This document shows positions 47,031 to 58,307 of a stretch of 64,000 bases of DNA, in pieces (positions within the stretch are counted from its first letter, which is position 1; each line of letters begins with the position of its first letter). This DNA comes from Cheiracanthium punctorium (taxonomy: Eukaryota > Arthropoda > Arachnida > Araneae > Cheiracanthiidae), in contig JAWZYV010013015.1 of assembly GCA_038373885.1 (NCBI GenBank), positions 1 through 64,000 on the forward strand, in the 5' to 3' direction. A program made the position numbers and the translations under genes. The notes under the pieces are model-generated. The model was not told the DNA's origin. It worked only from the letters and a program-made list of their open reading frames with translations, and did no database searches.

Positions 47031-47334
47031 GTTCGAACAGATTTAAATTGCAGGATACTCAATGATAAATTACAAGTATAATAAAAAATTTATTTAATTT
47101 GCAAAGGAGACTGCAATTTGTAAAGTGTTGTTATAAAAATTAACATTTTAAAAGAAAATATCGAAGCGCGAATATGAGAAATTTTACATCGTAATTATTC
47201 TACTATATAGTTACGCTGAACCCTGACTGGCTGACTCAATTTGTAAAGATTCCAGGCAAACCACTTCGATGTAAATATTTTACCTCCATTACTCCAAAAA
47301 GATTAAAAACCAGAAAAAGCCTAATAACACCCAC

Positions 47335-47475
47335 ACCATTCATACGATCCGCTTGAAATTTTTCATAACTATGTATAAAAATATAAAAACAATCTCTGTT
47401 ACTTTGAAAATCTGAAAACCCACCGGTTCCCTAATTTTTTTAAGAGATTTTTTGCCATTTCAGCTCCATTTTATT
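47335..47475. repeat. Dispersed repeat shared with 5.9 kb
   Basis: Diverged counterpart of 5944-6085: CGCTTGAAATTTTTCATAAC, TCTGAAAACCCACCGG, TTCCCTAATTTTTTT and AGAGATTTTTTGCC appear in the same order. Class unknown. Confidence 0.4.
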
Positions 47476-48109
47476 TCAGAGATTCAAAAAAGCGAATAAT
47501 TTGAGTGAAAAAATTAGACTTTCAAAGTGTAAAAAAATTGTCATATTCACGTCACGGTTATCTATCTGCCTTTGAAGGGAAAATTGTGATTCATTCCTTT
47601 AAAATTGTTTTTCTAGATTACATAGTTTATTTATTTATTTTTTCACAAATAAATCGTCTGCATGGATATGAGAATGACTGTGAACACAAAACGAAATCTT
47701 TTGAATGCCATAAGTTTCCGCGCGTTTCCAGAAGAGGATGAAATTCGATTTGGGTGTATAATAAAAATTGAATAGGAAGTTATTTATTTTAGGTAGACGA
47801 AGACTAAATGTATTCAGTGTAGACATTTTCGTCGAATGTTTTTTCAAGCGCCCGTTGTATTTGCCTCCACAACGGGCTTTGATTTCTAGTTTGGTTAATA
47901 TGATGAAAAAGTGACAATACATTTTTTTAAACTTCCTTATATACATAATTGCTTAAATCTGGGCGTTGAAAAACACTTTCATTAAAAGTATGCAGTTGCG
48001 ACAAATTAAAATATGCATAATAGTTTACACGATTGATTGTGTAAAATATTTTCGTGTATAATACAAATTTACCTACTTCCTAGTCCTTGACTTTGTTTTC
48101 TGATCTTTA

Positions 48110-48905
48110 ATATATATATAATAACTTTTAAAAGTGGCAATTTGGGGCGAAATAGGAATTTTTTTCCCTCGAAAACACAATTTTTGCGAATTTTCAAAAT
48201 CGATATCAGCAGAGTACGGAAAGTTTTTTCTTGGGTTGGCTAATAACCGTGTTCTTTTTTTTTTTTTTTTTTTGAAAAGAAATTAAGTTTATCAATACAA
48301 AATTATATCTCATACAACCCCCCCTCCCCGAAAAAAAATTCTGGCTACGCTCCTTTCCTCATCGATTAGCATATAACGACTATGTTACATCATAAAACTA
48401 TTAAAAGTGGCGTTTTTTTCCGCTCACCGGATTTTTGAAATCTGTATCAGCCGAATGCTGGAAAGTTGTTCCTGGGTTAGTAAGTAACTGCTCAACCCCT
48501 CCCCTCCTAAAAATAAAAAAACGGACAATATCTTCAGATGGCACTGGCTCATTTAAAATCGGGTATTTTAGCGAAAGCATTTCCAAAAATAAAATTTACC
48601 GGATTTTGGAAATCTTTAATAGTTCTGCGGTAAAAATGCTTCTTATTTTTAGAGTGTATCATATAAAGAAGTTTCCGCGCTCGTCTGATATGGATTTCAA
48701 AATTCGGAAAAATTGTGTTATCGGGAAGAAAATGTTTATTTTGGCCCTAATTCCCAAATTTAAAGGCGTTGGCGCCACCGGAAGACATTGTCGAACTTCG
48801 AAATAAATTACAGGGTTATTATCCAACCCAAGTGACAACTTTTCTGACCTCGGCTGATACCGATTTCGAAATTTTGCAAACTGTGTGTTTTCTGGAAAAA
48901 AATAT
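48110..48905. repeat. Cluster of related units in opposite orientations
   Basis: Units with GATATCAGC..GAAAG or TGTATCAGCCGA, followed by CTTGGGTTGG or CTGGGTTAG, occur on the plus strand at about 48160-48255 and 48425-48485, and in complement at about 48655-48740 and 48810-48905. The whole looks like an inverted arrangement of a roughly 90-100 bp satellite-like unit. The 97- and 123-residue frames over it are by-products. Confidence 0.55.
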
Positions 48906-48939
48906 ATCCAGAACAGATAGAATCCAGAATATATATGTA

Positions 48940-49025
48940 CACTACTGGTCAAAAGTATTGAAAGTTTCAGAATCTAACCATCTTTTCAAGAATAATACCA
49001 CAAAAAATGGACAAAAAATTTGTTA
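48940..49025 (+). mobile_element. Single end of the mariner-type family at 17.5 kb
   Basis: After TA (48938-48939) it reads CACTACTGGTCAAAAGTATT, then AAAGTTTCAGAAT and TTTTCAAGAATAATACC, matching the tip and sub-terminal region of the MITE at 17477-18060. No opposite end was found within 1 kb, so it is truncated. Confidence 0.65.
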
Positions 49026-49523
49026 GATTTATATCTTTTTAAGAATTTTTGAATTATAATTAGCGGTACGGAATTTTCGCAAATAAAAACAGAAAATTCG
49101 CAGGAAAAAATATGAAGGTTTGAAATTTTAATAAAATTCGCATAAACTACTTACAAAACATTTAATGTGCTGATACTTGACGCCCCAGATGTGCAAAATA
49201 ATTGAACTATCTGGAAATAAACTCCATTTGTTGCATTTGATTTCATGTGCAAAAAAGTTCATACAAAGTTTTTTCAGATGTGTTTTATCATTGTGTTCAG
49301 ATCTAAATTCCCTGATTGTTGTTCAAGAGTTATTTTCAACATTTCTAATTTGTTCCACAAATGGGGAGCAAATGGTTAACTTGAACCAGGCAAAATACAC
49401 GAAAGATGAGAGATAAAATGACATAGTCAATTAATATCGTTTTGATATGGCAATAATGAAACAAAAAATTAGGGGGTTCGGGGGGGGGGTCTTCCCCTGA
49501 CGAGGCTCAAACAGCCGAGTTTC

Positions 49524-49560
49524 CTATCTATCTATCTATCTATCTATATATATATATATA
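49524..49560. repeat. TATC then TA microsatellite
   Basis: About six TATC units pass into seven TA units. This tract joins the left arm of the inverted repeat to the Penelope-like 3' end fragment. Confidence 0.95.
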
Positions 49561-49615
49561 ACTAATAAGTAAAACACAATATGTACTGCAAATAAGATAT
49601 ACCTCGCATTACATA
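49561..49615 (-). mobile_element. Penelope-like 3' end fragment
   Basis: ACTAATAAGTAAAACACAAT and AAATAAGATATACCTCGCAT match the first 55 bases beyond the TA run at 36515 (ACTAACAAGTAAAACACAAA, AAATAAGACATATCTCGCAT). In both places the match begins exactly at a microsatellite, so this is an independent, severely truncated insertion of the same element. Confidence 0.8.
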
Positions 49616-49617
49616 TA

Positions 49618-49796
49618 CACAGTGGAACCTCCTAAAGTGACCACCTTCGTAAAGAGACCACAAGTCTATACTGACCACTTTTGTAAATTTTCCCTTTCTA
49701 ATCACCGCACATTGCAACCTTTGTAAGGTGACCACTTTATAAGATGATCAATTTTGTTGATTCCGAGGGTGGTCACATAAGGCAAGTTCCACTGTG
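49618..49796. mobile_element. 179-bp Tc1/pogo-type MITE
   Basis: Tips CACAGTGGAACCTCCTAAAG and (complement) CACAGTGGAACTTGCCTTAT, then GTGACCACC in both arms, flanked by TA at 49616-49617 and 49797-49798. CAGTGGAAC tips resemble pogo/Tigger-type elements. The interior contains several GACCAC words. It was inserted in the TA-rich loop of the large inverted repeat. Confidence 0.85.
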
Positions 49797-49999
49797 TATA
49801 TATATATATATATATAACTCGGCTGTTCGAGCCTCGTCAGGGGGAGACCCCTATGACCCCCCCTAATTTTTTAGTTTCATTATTGCCATATTAAAACGAT
49901 ATTAATTAACTATGTCATTTTATCTCTCACCTTTCGTGCTTTTCGCCTGGTAACCCTATGTTGAAATTTTTATGATTGTAACCTATTTATAGAAAAATA

Positions 50000-52863
50000 C
50001 ATGGGATGCATATCTACACCTTACGAAATATTGTAACAATGGATTAAAGTTGTTGCGAACTAATAGTATTTAAATATATGTAAAATTATGTCGCTTTTTT
50101 GGGACAATTCAATAAAGGGGGTGAGAGATAAAATGACATATTCATTAATAAAAGGCTGCTTTAGTTATTAAGAATGTAATCAACCACACCTAGAAAACAA
50201 GTGCAAATAAGCATTTATATTTTAAAAAAAAGCCTCAATATGTTGAAATCAGTATCGTCCAATGTAACTAAGAAACACTCGTGAAATCAGCTTTGAAACA
50301 AAATAAATTTCACTGAAATCAGCTCATCAGCTTGGGAGCCAAGATCCTGTAATCAGAGGCATCTTCACGTGTCGGGCGTTTCAGTTTTGTATCCTCCCAA
50401 TTAAATTAATTAAATATCAATGAGCACAATTTGCATTGCCCAGCACGGAGTAAAATTTACACTGATATAACATTGAAGAAGTTTAAATGCACAGAAAATT
50501 TTAAATATGCTCCTAAAAGCAAATTCTAATACTTTTGAGTTAGTTAAACACTTCATTTGATTGCGAAATTTCAAATCGGCTTAGAAGTATTTTTGTGAGT
50601 AGTATGTTTTTGGATGTATTAATACCACAGAGAATATTTTTTAAATGGTTAATATGAACCAATTCTTTAAATATATTCTGTTTTTTCCTCCCTTTTAGCC
50701 AACAGAATAAATAATGCCCGTTATAGCTGCGTCCGTACTTCAAAATTTCGATGCGTAAACAATGTTTTCCCTTCATTTTTGATCAGTCATCATATTTAAA
50801 TCGGGATTCATTTTGAGTTATTCAAAAAGCTATACTGTGGTCCTGGGACAACATACGAAAAAGGGGTCCCCTCCAGCTGACCCTGACCCACCGAGAGGGG
50901 AGGAGGGGCAATTGCCTCGAATTCCACTCCTAGAGGACGTATGTTGGGAATTTTTGGCGCACAAGTCTCACGGGGAAATAAAATAATTGTGTCTTCCAAA
51001 ACCTCTTCTGGATCACACAGACGCAGTCTCGTACTAAAGTTTAAACATGCAATAAGAAAGGAAAAGAAAGGCGCCAATATATTTGACTGATTACTAATGA
51101 AGCTTTTGTAACGGATAAGTATAAACATACATCTGGGACCCGAAAACGTAAGATATAGAACTGCAATCAGAGGGTAGTATGAAAAGAAGGCGGACATTGT
51201 TGAAAGTTGGAATTACAGGGAAAAAAAAAAAAAAAGATGCGGATGATTAATAGCCAAGTTCGATTAAAATTTGTCAAACACTCTGGTCACTAGTGACTTT
51301 CGGATTAGATTATGTGAGTTTGCCTATTCGATTGCGCGTGCATAGATACACACACACACACACATACAAATTAGTCCAATATGTTTTTACTTACTGGATA
51401 ATACTGTTTACTTATATTTCTTTTTAACCTTTACTTATATGCAAAAGGCCCTTTTCTTTAGCATTTTATATAGCTGTGTGAAAAATTATATACAAGTAAA
51501 TATATATATATATATATAGTATAGGTAATGAGCGTAATGAATAGTGCTTTAGTTGATTACCGAACATCTGAAGGAAACTTCCATATATATGGAATTACAA
51601 AAGAGAAATAAGCTTTCCTACAATTTTAGGTTGAAGCTGCTTCACCTAAAAAAGTTTGTGCATTTAAACTTTTTAAATATTATATAAGTGGAAATTGTAC
51701 TCCGTACTGTGCAATGTAAACTGTCCCTCCATTTACATCATCCATCCGAAACAAATCTATTCCTTTTCAATACAAACCAAGCCTTTAAACAGGCTTGGTC
51801 AACAGAGTTTTTCTGCGAGGAGTCGTAAATCAAGTTCCTCCTTCTCCCCGTTTCATCTCTGCGGGTGGTAACGCAACACGTGGGCAAGTGGGGGTGGAAA
51901 ACATCTGAAAATTTTTCATCAAAAATGTGTAAATAAATCGCTAAAAATCAAATTTATGGATTAGATAAAAAAATACTTATGTATTTGAAAAGGCAAAGTG
52001 CGCTGCAATTTTTCTATCTTTACCAAATTTCAAAAAAGTTAGTCTGGTCTGAGAAAATCGCAGTTGACTGTCAGAATTCGTGTCTTTGTAGATAGATGAT
52101 TGTGTTTAATATTAAATAAAAAATACATCAAAGCAATATTTCTAAAATCTGAAAGATGGAAAAGGTGAGAAGTCTTTCAAGAAAACAACAATGAAAGAAA
52201 AATTTAAAAATATTAATTTAGTGCCGAGATATTACTTGAAAACCGAAGTCATAAAATTCCCATTGCTTAACATGGAAAGGAAACTTCTTTCGATCTGTCT
52301 GAGGAAGAGCCTTAAGGCCCGCCATTTGAAAAGAAGAAAAAAAAAGTTTATAAATGTACAAAAACTATTGAATAAATGTTTCCATTTGGTCGTTTCGATC
52401 GTTAATTTTGCTGTTTTCCCAACCAAAACGCCACCTAGCGGACATTTTTGAACTATTTTTTTTTCTTCGAGTGCATCTCATGCCTAGCGTATATACTAAA
52501 TCTGGTTACAACCCGTCCATACGTTTTAGCTGCAGAACCCTGTTTATAGGGGAAAATTAATTATAGCCACACTGTAAATATCTCAAATATTTGAATTTTT
52601 AGACTTAACAGAATTATCAATATTTTCAACTGACTTTTTGTTCTTTTTTTTTCTTTTCTAAAAAGAGACATTTGTTGTCTAACGCATTATTTTTTTAACA
52701 TACTCATAAACATTGAAGTTTTAGAACTCTCAATATTTTCGACTGATTTTTAAAAAAATTAAGCTTCCAATTTTTTTTTTCTTTTTTTCTACAGCTCTGT
52801 TTGGTTCTTCATGAATATTCTGAACACTGTGCTCTCATCAATTTACCCTTGTACGAACCCATC
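50000..52863. other. Stretch without recognisable gene
   Basis: Several frames of 60-129 residues exist (for example 50808-51197 minus, 52191-52451 plus), but none shows a domain, codon bias or splice context. CA and TA microsatellites lie near 51347-51364 and 51501-51518. Confidence 0.4.
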
Positions 52864-52902
52864 GCAAGATCAACTTTGCTTGAGCTGATATATCCCAAGA
52901 AT
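52864..52902 (+). repeat. Conserved hairpin-forming dispersed repeat, copy 1
   Basis: GCAAGATCAACTTTGCTTGA then GCTGATATATCCCAAGAAT. It matches 57359-57397 at all but a few of 39 positions, while the flanks are unrelated. In the second copy ATCAGC and GCTGAT can pair around an eight- or nine-base loop. Confidence 0.65.
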
Positions 52903-53132
52903 AAGAAAAAAAAGTGTATGCGTGTAATCTTTACGCGCGGTTGAAGTAAAACTTTTTGGACCTTTACGACACATATCACTGAAATGATTAAACTTTAGCT
53001 TAAAATAAATATCATATTATAATTTAATTATATTTATTATTCATGTACTTTACAAAGATTATATAAATGTTATATTCATATTATTCATTGGAAATAGGTA
53101 CTTGAATGTGATCATAATTTTTTATGTATGAA

Positions 53133-53390
53133 TTATACGTTTGTGGTAACTATAATGTGAAAATAAATTTTACTCTCTGAATTTGCTAATTTTCTTGAAA
53201 ATACAGCATCTATCGTTGTACCGAAACGCGTTGTTGATTGAAGTCGAGAAGTATTCATAGTTAGATCAAATTTTTCTTTTAAAAAATCAACTAACGGCTG
53301 AGATTCTTGAGAGCGAAAATTAACATTAAAATCTCCAGTAAGAATCATCGGTAATTCATGATAATTACTTAGAATCCAGGAAGTGTCCAT
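53133..53390 (-). pseudogene. Broken APE-type endonuclease domain fragment
   Basis: The minus-strand frame reads MILTGDFNVNF (residues 15-25) and STTRFGTTIDAVFSR (52-66), the GDFN and C-terminal motifs of the exonuclease-endonuclease-phosphatase fold used by LINEs and by Helentron-type rolling-circle elements. After residue 77 the true frame shifts: the overlapping frame gives FSHYSYHK, the expected continuation. The 5' side has no further endonuclease motifs. It directly adjoins a degenerate minisatellite, a context known for Helentrons, but a LINE origin cannot be excluded. Confidence 0.65.
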
Positions 53391-53867
53391 GCTGTAGTAT
53401 TATTCTGTAACCGTTTTCTTATACCAGTGTCCCTTCTGAAGGTTGGGTTTGAATGAGGGGTATGTCCATAGTCTAGTATTCTACTTTAACTGTGTTCTTT
53501 AACTGATGTTTTCCTCTGTTAGTTGGGTTCGAATGCAGGTAGTGTAATTTTTTTTGTGTGTGTTTTTCTATCACAGTATTCTTAAGCGTTGATTTCGTCT
53601 GCTGGTAGGTTTCGAATTATTATTCTGTATCCGTGTTTTTAAACTGCAGGTTCTGTCTATTGTTTGGGATTGATTGCAGCCAGGGTCCGTTTCTTTGTGG
53701 TGTTCCATCCCCGTGTTAAACCGTTGCTTGCTCCGTCTTGAGGTTGGGTTAGAATCCACGGAGTGTCCATTTGTTATTCTTTTATTTTGTTATTAAACCG
53801 TTTGCAGCCAGTGTTTGTTTCTTTGTGGTGTTACATACCCGTATTCTTAAATCGTTGTATATATATC

Positions 53868-53900
<33 letters not shown>

Positions 53901-54600
53901 TTACTATATATATATATATCATTACACTATATATATCATTATAAATATTGCGTTCACACAAACTACATTCTTCTAAATTTACTAACATTTCTTAAAATAC
54001 AGCTTTTGGGCAAAATAATAACAGACATGACATACATAATATTTAGGAGTTTAATGGCCTAACGGCCAATGTAACTGGCATTTGACAAATAATAATATCA
54101 CTTCGCTTCGAAACTATTGCCTATAATCATTACGAAATAGTATTCTAAGACAATTATGTAATTAAAACACATCTGAAGCCAGTAATTACTATATATCACG
54201 TTCTTAAGTTTATGTATTTAATTTTTTGAAGTTCTGCTAATTCAACGATCTCCATTTACTTCGCCTCGATGGAAATATAAACAACCTGAGATGCACAGAA
54301 GCAGAAGATGCGCAGTTACCCTGTGAGCATAGCGCCATCTGTTTACAACTACGGCGTTATCCAACTTTCTAAGAGGAGAAGTGTCCCCTCCTATAAATTT
54401 ACCTGCGTGGGATCGAAGTATGATCCTCCAACAGTGTTCTTAAACGAAAATTTCCCTCTGCTGTTTAGGTTCGTTTGCAGCCACTGTCCCTTTAATTGTG
54501 GTGTTCCATCCCCTTGTTCTGTCTGGAAGTTGGGTTAGAATCCAGGAAACGTGTTCTTAAACTGACGTTTCCATCTACTGTTTCCAGGGACCGATCTACA
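53391..54600. repeat. Degenerate minisatellite interrupted by TA/ATCA tracts
   Basis: Imperfect units of about 55-85 bases contain GTATTCTTAAACYG or CCGTGTT, a variant of TTCCGTCTGTTG, GGTTGGGTTAGAATCCAGG or GTTCGAATGCAGG, and GTGTCCATTTCTTTGTGGTG. They recur through 53391-53850 and again at 54420-54585. The middle holds a TA/ATCATTA tract (53868-53940) and unrelated sequence. The 62- and 99-residue frames here are by-products. Confidence 0.65.
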
Positions 54601-55957
54601 CACTTGGGGGCCCAGGGCACAGATACTTTTGGGGGCCCCTGCACAAAAACTTCCCGCAGAATATTACTCAATTAAATTAAGTTAAAACTAAATATCATTC
54701 CTAAGTTAACCATGAAGAATAATGTCAGCAGAACAGCATTGCAATGTAAGCGAACTATTTTAACTGATTTCAAAGTTTCCTTTTTATTTCCTTAAAAGAA
54801 AAAGAAGGAAGGAAAAAAGAAAGCGTGAAGAGAAAATTAGAAAAATTAGGATGAGTGGAAACTCACTAACGTTACAGATTTAATTTATTGCTAAGTGAAA
54901 GCATTGGGGGGGGGGGGGGAGGAGCAATATGTAACATTGAGGAGGCAAAATATATTTTCTATTGTAAAGAATATCATTTTAAAATAATTTATATCTGATT
55001 TTTTTTTAATTTGGGGCAATTGTCACCTCTTGCCCATAGTAAGTTACGCCTCTGTGTGAAAGTCTATTCTACAAAAAGTGCCACCTACGGAGACATGTTA
55101 TTAAACAAGTTAAGATAAAGGCGCAACCTTTGACAGCACGCACCCAGTCCCGTTACCTCGGTAAGTAATTCACAGTCGCTATTGCTGCAAAACGACGTGA
55201 TGAAAGTGGTATGCCCACTTCGTGAGATAAATTTATTTTGCTTTTCAAATGTAATGAATGTTAACCGATCAGACAAATCTTAGAAATTCCTGTGCTATGG
55301 AATAAAATTTCCGTTTTTTAAAGAGAAATTACGCTTTCTTCAGTTAGTAGTCGTTTGGAATAAAATAACAGCCAAATCTAATTATTTCTTTATAAAGCCA
55401 TTACTTTTTAATTAAATATGTGTATTATTAACATTCATGGATAACTAACTTTCGGCAAAATAGTAAAGCCTATCATTTTATTTAAATTGGCAGCAGCGGG
55501 TATTTCTGGCGTATACTAGTTTTTGTTTTTGATTATGCCACCAGCAGAACCGGATACGCCCACCGGGAAGCCGGGAAATTTCCAGATGGGCCCAATCTCT
55601 TTCACATATATGTAGTATGTATAATGTGTATGCGTTCCGAATAAAATGTTAAGTGGTCCGTCATTTACATACATTTCCCGGGCCGGTGTGATCAGCTGTA
55701 TCCTGCCCTGGACACCAGTACCCCAAATACAGTGGTGCAGTCAAAGGGAGGGACACGGTGAGATGGCGTGCCTCTACTTTTTTACTGGAGCTTATGGATT
55801 CAACCACTTTTTCATTTCTTTGTTTTTTCCTCCAAGGAGGCCGCTCAAACCTCTTAATGTGTTAAAATTTTCATTTCCTTATTCTGCGTCAGGGAGGCCA
55901 CCAAAAGCAGCTTTACGGACCACCTAAATATACACTGAGACTTACAATTCCTTTATA
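54601..55957. other. Repeat-derived stretch, no gene confirmed
   Basis: CAGGGACCGATCTACACAC at 54585 followed by GGGGGCCC blocks, and AGTTACGCCTCTG ending near 55054, resemble the two ends of a hAT copy, but the flanking 8-mers do not match. A G run lies at 54906-54919. The 93-residue frame at 55646-55927 has no domain. Confidence 0.35.
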
Positions 55958-56208
55958 CAAGTACGGATTAAAGGGGGGCGACCGCCCCTCCCGAGAAAAA
56001 AAAATTAATGTAAAAGATACTATTTTCCTTCCACAAAATGGATGTGTATGTCAATTTTCTAACTAACTGCTTCCACTCATAAAATTGTTAGTTAGAAGAT
56101 TGACATATACATCCATTTTATGGAAGTAAAATAGGATCTTTTACATTAATTTCTTTTTTCTCGGGGGGGGGGGAGGAGCGGTCTCCCCCCTCCTTTAATC
56201 CGCCCTTG
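55958..56208. mobile_element. Near-complete palindrome (foldback MITE), ~115-bp arms
   Basis: The sequence reads CAAGTACGGATTAAAGGGG on the left and, in complement, CAAGGGCGGATTAAAGGAGG on the right. The arms stay complementary through AATGTAAAAGAT, CTATTTT, AAATGGATGT and CTAACTAAC to a loop of about 20 bases. No exact target duplication was found. The CGGATTAAAGG tip is shared with the hAT-like end finishing at 28507. Confidence 0.82.
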
Positions 56209-56524
56209 ATTGTGACCCTCTGTGACGTCACAGCGACTCTTGTGACCATCTGTGCTATTAGGGAAGACGCGTTCACTCTTATCCCTCTGTATCTTGGCAC
56301 TTGGCGCATGCGCGCGAAGTCCCAAATAAAGATTTCCTTTCCCCGTAAATATTTTACCCCGAAATATGGGTTACGTTTCCGAAATCGTGAGTTCGAGTAG
56401 AGCATCGGTAGGTTACGCTATACTTTCGGAAACCTTTCCACTATAAGTATGTAACGTTTCTGAATTTTTTTACTGTGTAGGATTGTTGACTGTGGTAGAT
56501 AGAAAAAATTATGTTTTGGCTTAA

Positions 56525-56907
56525 GGGGCTTCTCCATGGGTTAACGATCACCACAATGTTTTGCTATGGAGAAAACTTCCTTTACAAATTCAAAGTTTTA
56601 GAACAAACTATAAACTATTTTTCAACCCCCCCCCCCAAAAAAAAAAAAAGAAACACCTGAAAATTCTATCATAGAATTTCTCTAATGCAATTAGAACATT
56701 AATTCCATTATAATTAATTCTTTCCAGTATAATTGAAGAAATTGTATTACATAATAACAATAGATGAATGTTTGAAGAAAAGGGGGGGAGGGGAGAATGG
56801 TTGAAAAATATTCAATAGTTAATTCTAAAACCTCGAATTTTAAAGACAGTTTTCTCCATAAAAAAGCACTGTGATAATTGTTTGCCCAGAGAGAATGGAG
56901 AAGCTTC
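56525..56907. mobile_element. TTAA-flanked MITE with ~110-bp inverted arms
   Basis: TTAA lies at 56521-56524 and 56908-56911. Arms start GGGGCTTCTCCATGGG and (complement) GAAGCTTCTCCATTCTC, and continue through ATGGAGAAAACT, GTTTTAGAA and TTTTTCAACC. The centre is C/A- and G-rich. A piggyBac-like origin is suggested by TTAA only. Confidence 0.72.
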
Positions 56908-57358
56908 TTAAGGCAATGTTGATCAAAATGACAGCTGTTTTCTAAATCAGAATTAATTATGCCAAAGTAATAATAATCAATTAATAAAAAATCAAAGATT
57001 TAATTCTATTCAAAGATTTAATTAATTTTATTTATTGTATTTAATAATTACATTTAAATAATTACACAGTTTAAGTTCAATATCTCTAAAATGAAGGCCC
57101 TCCACATTTTTCCTTAGGACTACACCGGTGCCCAAATATCACAGTGCAGATATAACATGCACACAGCAGACAACTCTGGCAACAATTTTGCATTGACAAT
57201 AGCATTCAATGTTTGGACTATGACTTAAACCTGTCGTTATCCAAACGTTAAATATACTTTTGTACTTGTGCGTCATGATCTGAACTGGAGTTGGACAACT
57301 GAGGCATCTTCTCGACATACAGACAGTACATTCTCATTTGGCTAAGGTGTGCATGAAT

Positions 57359-57397
57359 GCAAGATCAGCTTTGCTTAGGCTGATATATCCCAAGAAT
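57359..57397 (+). repeat. Conserved hairpin-forming dispersed repeat, copy 2
   Basis: GCAAGATCAGCTTTGCTTAG then GCTGATATATCCCAAGAAT. ATCAGC and GCTGAT form a short stem. Compare 52864-52902. Confidence 0.65.
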
Positions 57398-57498
57398 TAA
57401 ATGATGTAGCTCCTATGATGTTAATTGTGGGAAACCTGGATGATCAGAATCACTTAATGGAGTCTTTCTTCTGCTATAAATAAATTATGTTCATGAAT

Positions 57499-57573
57499 TC
57501 TGTTAGTATGAAAATTACATTAAAATTTCTCTTTTCTATCAGCCTGGCTTAAGAAGTCTCGTAGGTACAACCA
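57499..57573 (+). repeat. 75-bp direct repeat, copy 1
   Basis: TCTGTTAGTATGAAAATTAC through GTAGGTACAACCA matches 58234-58307 with about eight differences. The two copies are 735 bases apart and the intervening sequence is AT-rich and unique in the window. Confidence 0.85.
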
Positions 57574-58233
57574 GACAAGCTACTATTTTATTTTGAATCA
57601 TATAAATGCACCAAAACAAATGAATGCTAATTTAGAAGGCTATTCATTGCAATATTTGAGACTAAAAATCATTTTGGTGATAAGATGCTTTGCTTTTTTT
57701 TTTTTAATTAAAGTGTAAATGGCAAAAATTTAACAAATATGCCAAATTTAATAGTGCTTTTATGAGACCTGCTTTTTTTTTCCTTACTATTTTAGAATAA
57801 AAAATAAAGGCCAATGTCTAAACTTCCTATAAATATCATAAAATGGTTTTAATAAAAACTTTGAATTGTTACAACTATGCTGGGCCCCACCTTCTTCACC
57901 ATGCTTATAGTTTAACAATTTATAAATATCCCCATATCAAAAAATAAATAAACTTCACAAGATATTTTTTTAATGAAAACACAGTTTAACTCAGCTACCA
58001 TAGCAACTTGCTCATAATGTTGATATACATTATTTTTTTCTTACAAAAGACAAATTTGAAATTGCAGTCTCTGTGTTTCAACATCAAAATAGTTAAGAAA
58101 TCAATCAATTTTTAAACAAATATGATATTCATGAAATAGTCTGAAAAAGAAAGTATTTTCTAGTATAAAATTGGACAAACCGATTTTTGTGCATAGCATA
58201 TACATTTCCATGTCTCCTTAGGATTTAAAAAAT

Positions 58234-58307
58234 TCTGTTAGCATGAAAATTACATTAAAATTTCCCTTTTCTATCAACTGGCTTAATAAGTCTCTTGGGT
58301 ACAACCA
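58234..58307 (+). repeat. 75-bp direct repeat, copy 2
   Basis: Partner of 57499-57573. Both contain ATTACATTAAAATTTC and CTTTTCTATCA. A frame of 82 residues begins in it but shows no domain. Confidence 0.85.

Larger units (their letters stand above)
49386..49951. repeat. Large inverted repeat (136-bp arms) enclosing microsatellite and elements
   Basis: Arms 49386-49521 and 49816-49951 are complementary with about 15 differences. Both contain GAGATAAAATGACATAGT, AATTAATATCGTTTT, CAATAATGAAAC, a G run, and CCCCTGACGAGGCTC then ACAGCCGAGTT at the inner edge, which in each arm touches a TATC or TA microsatellite. Between the arms lie, in order, TATC/TA repeats, a Penelope-like 3' end fragment, a MITE and another TA run. 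A third partial copy of the arm (GTGAGAGATAAAATGACATA) lies at about 50120. The inner arm resembles a degenerate hammerhead core. Confidence 0.85.

Noticed and set aside
50808..51197. 129-residue minus-strand frame
   Set aside because: Hydrophobic but without a coherent membrane pattern, promoter or splice signals; likely chance.
54585..55054. Possible hAT element between CAGGGACCGATC and GTTACGCCTCTG
   Set aside because: The end types fit but the flanking 8-mers (ACTGTTTC and TGTGAAAG) do not match, so the pairing is not supported.
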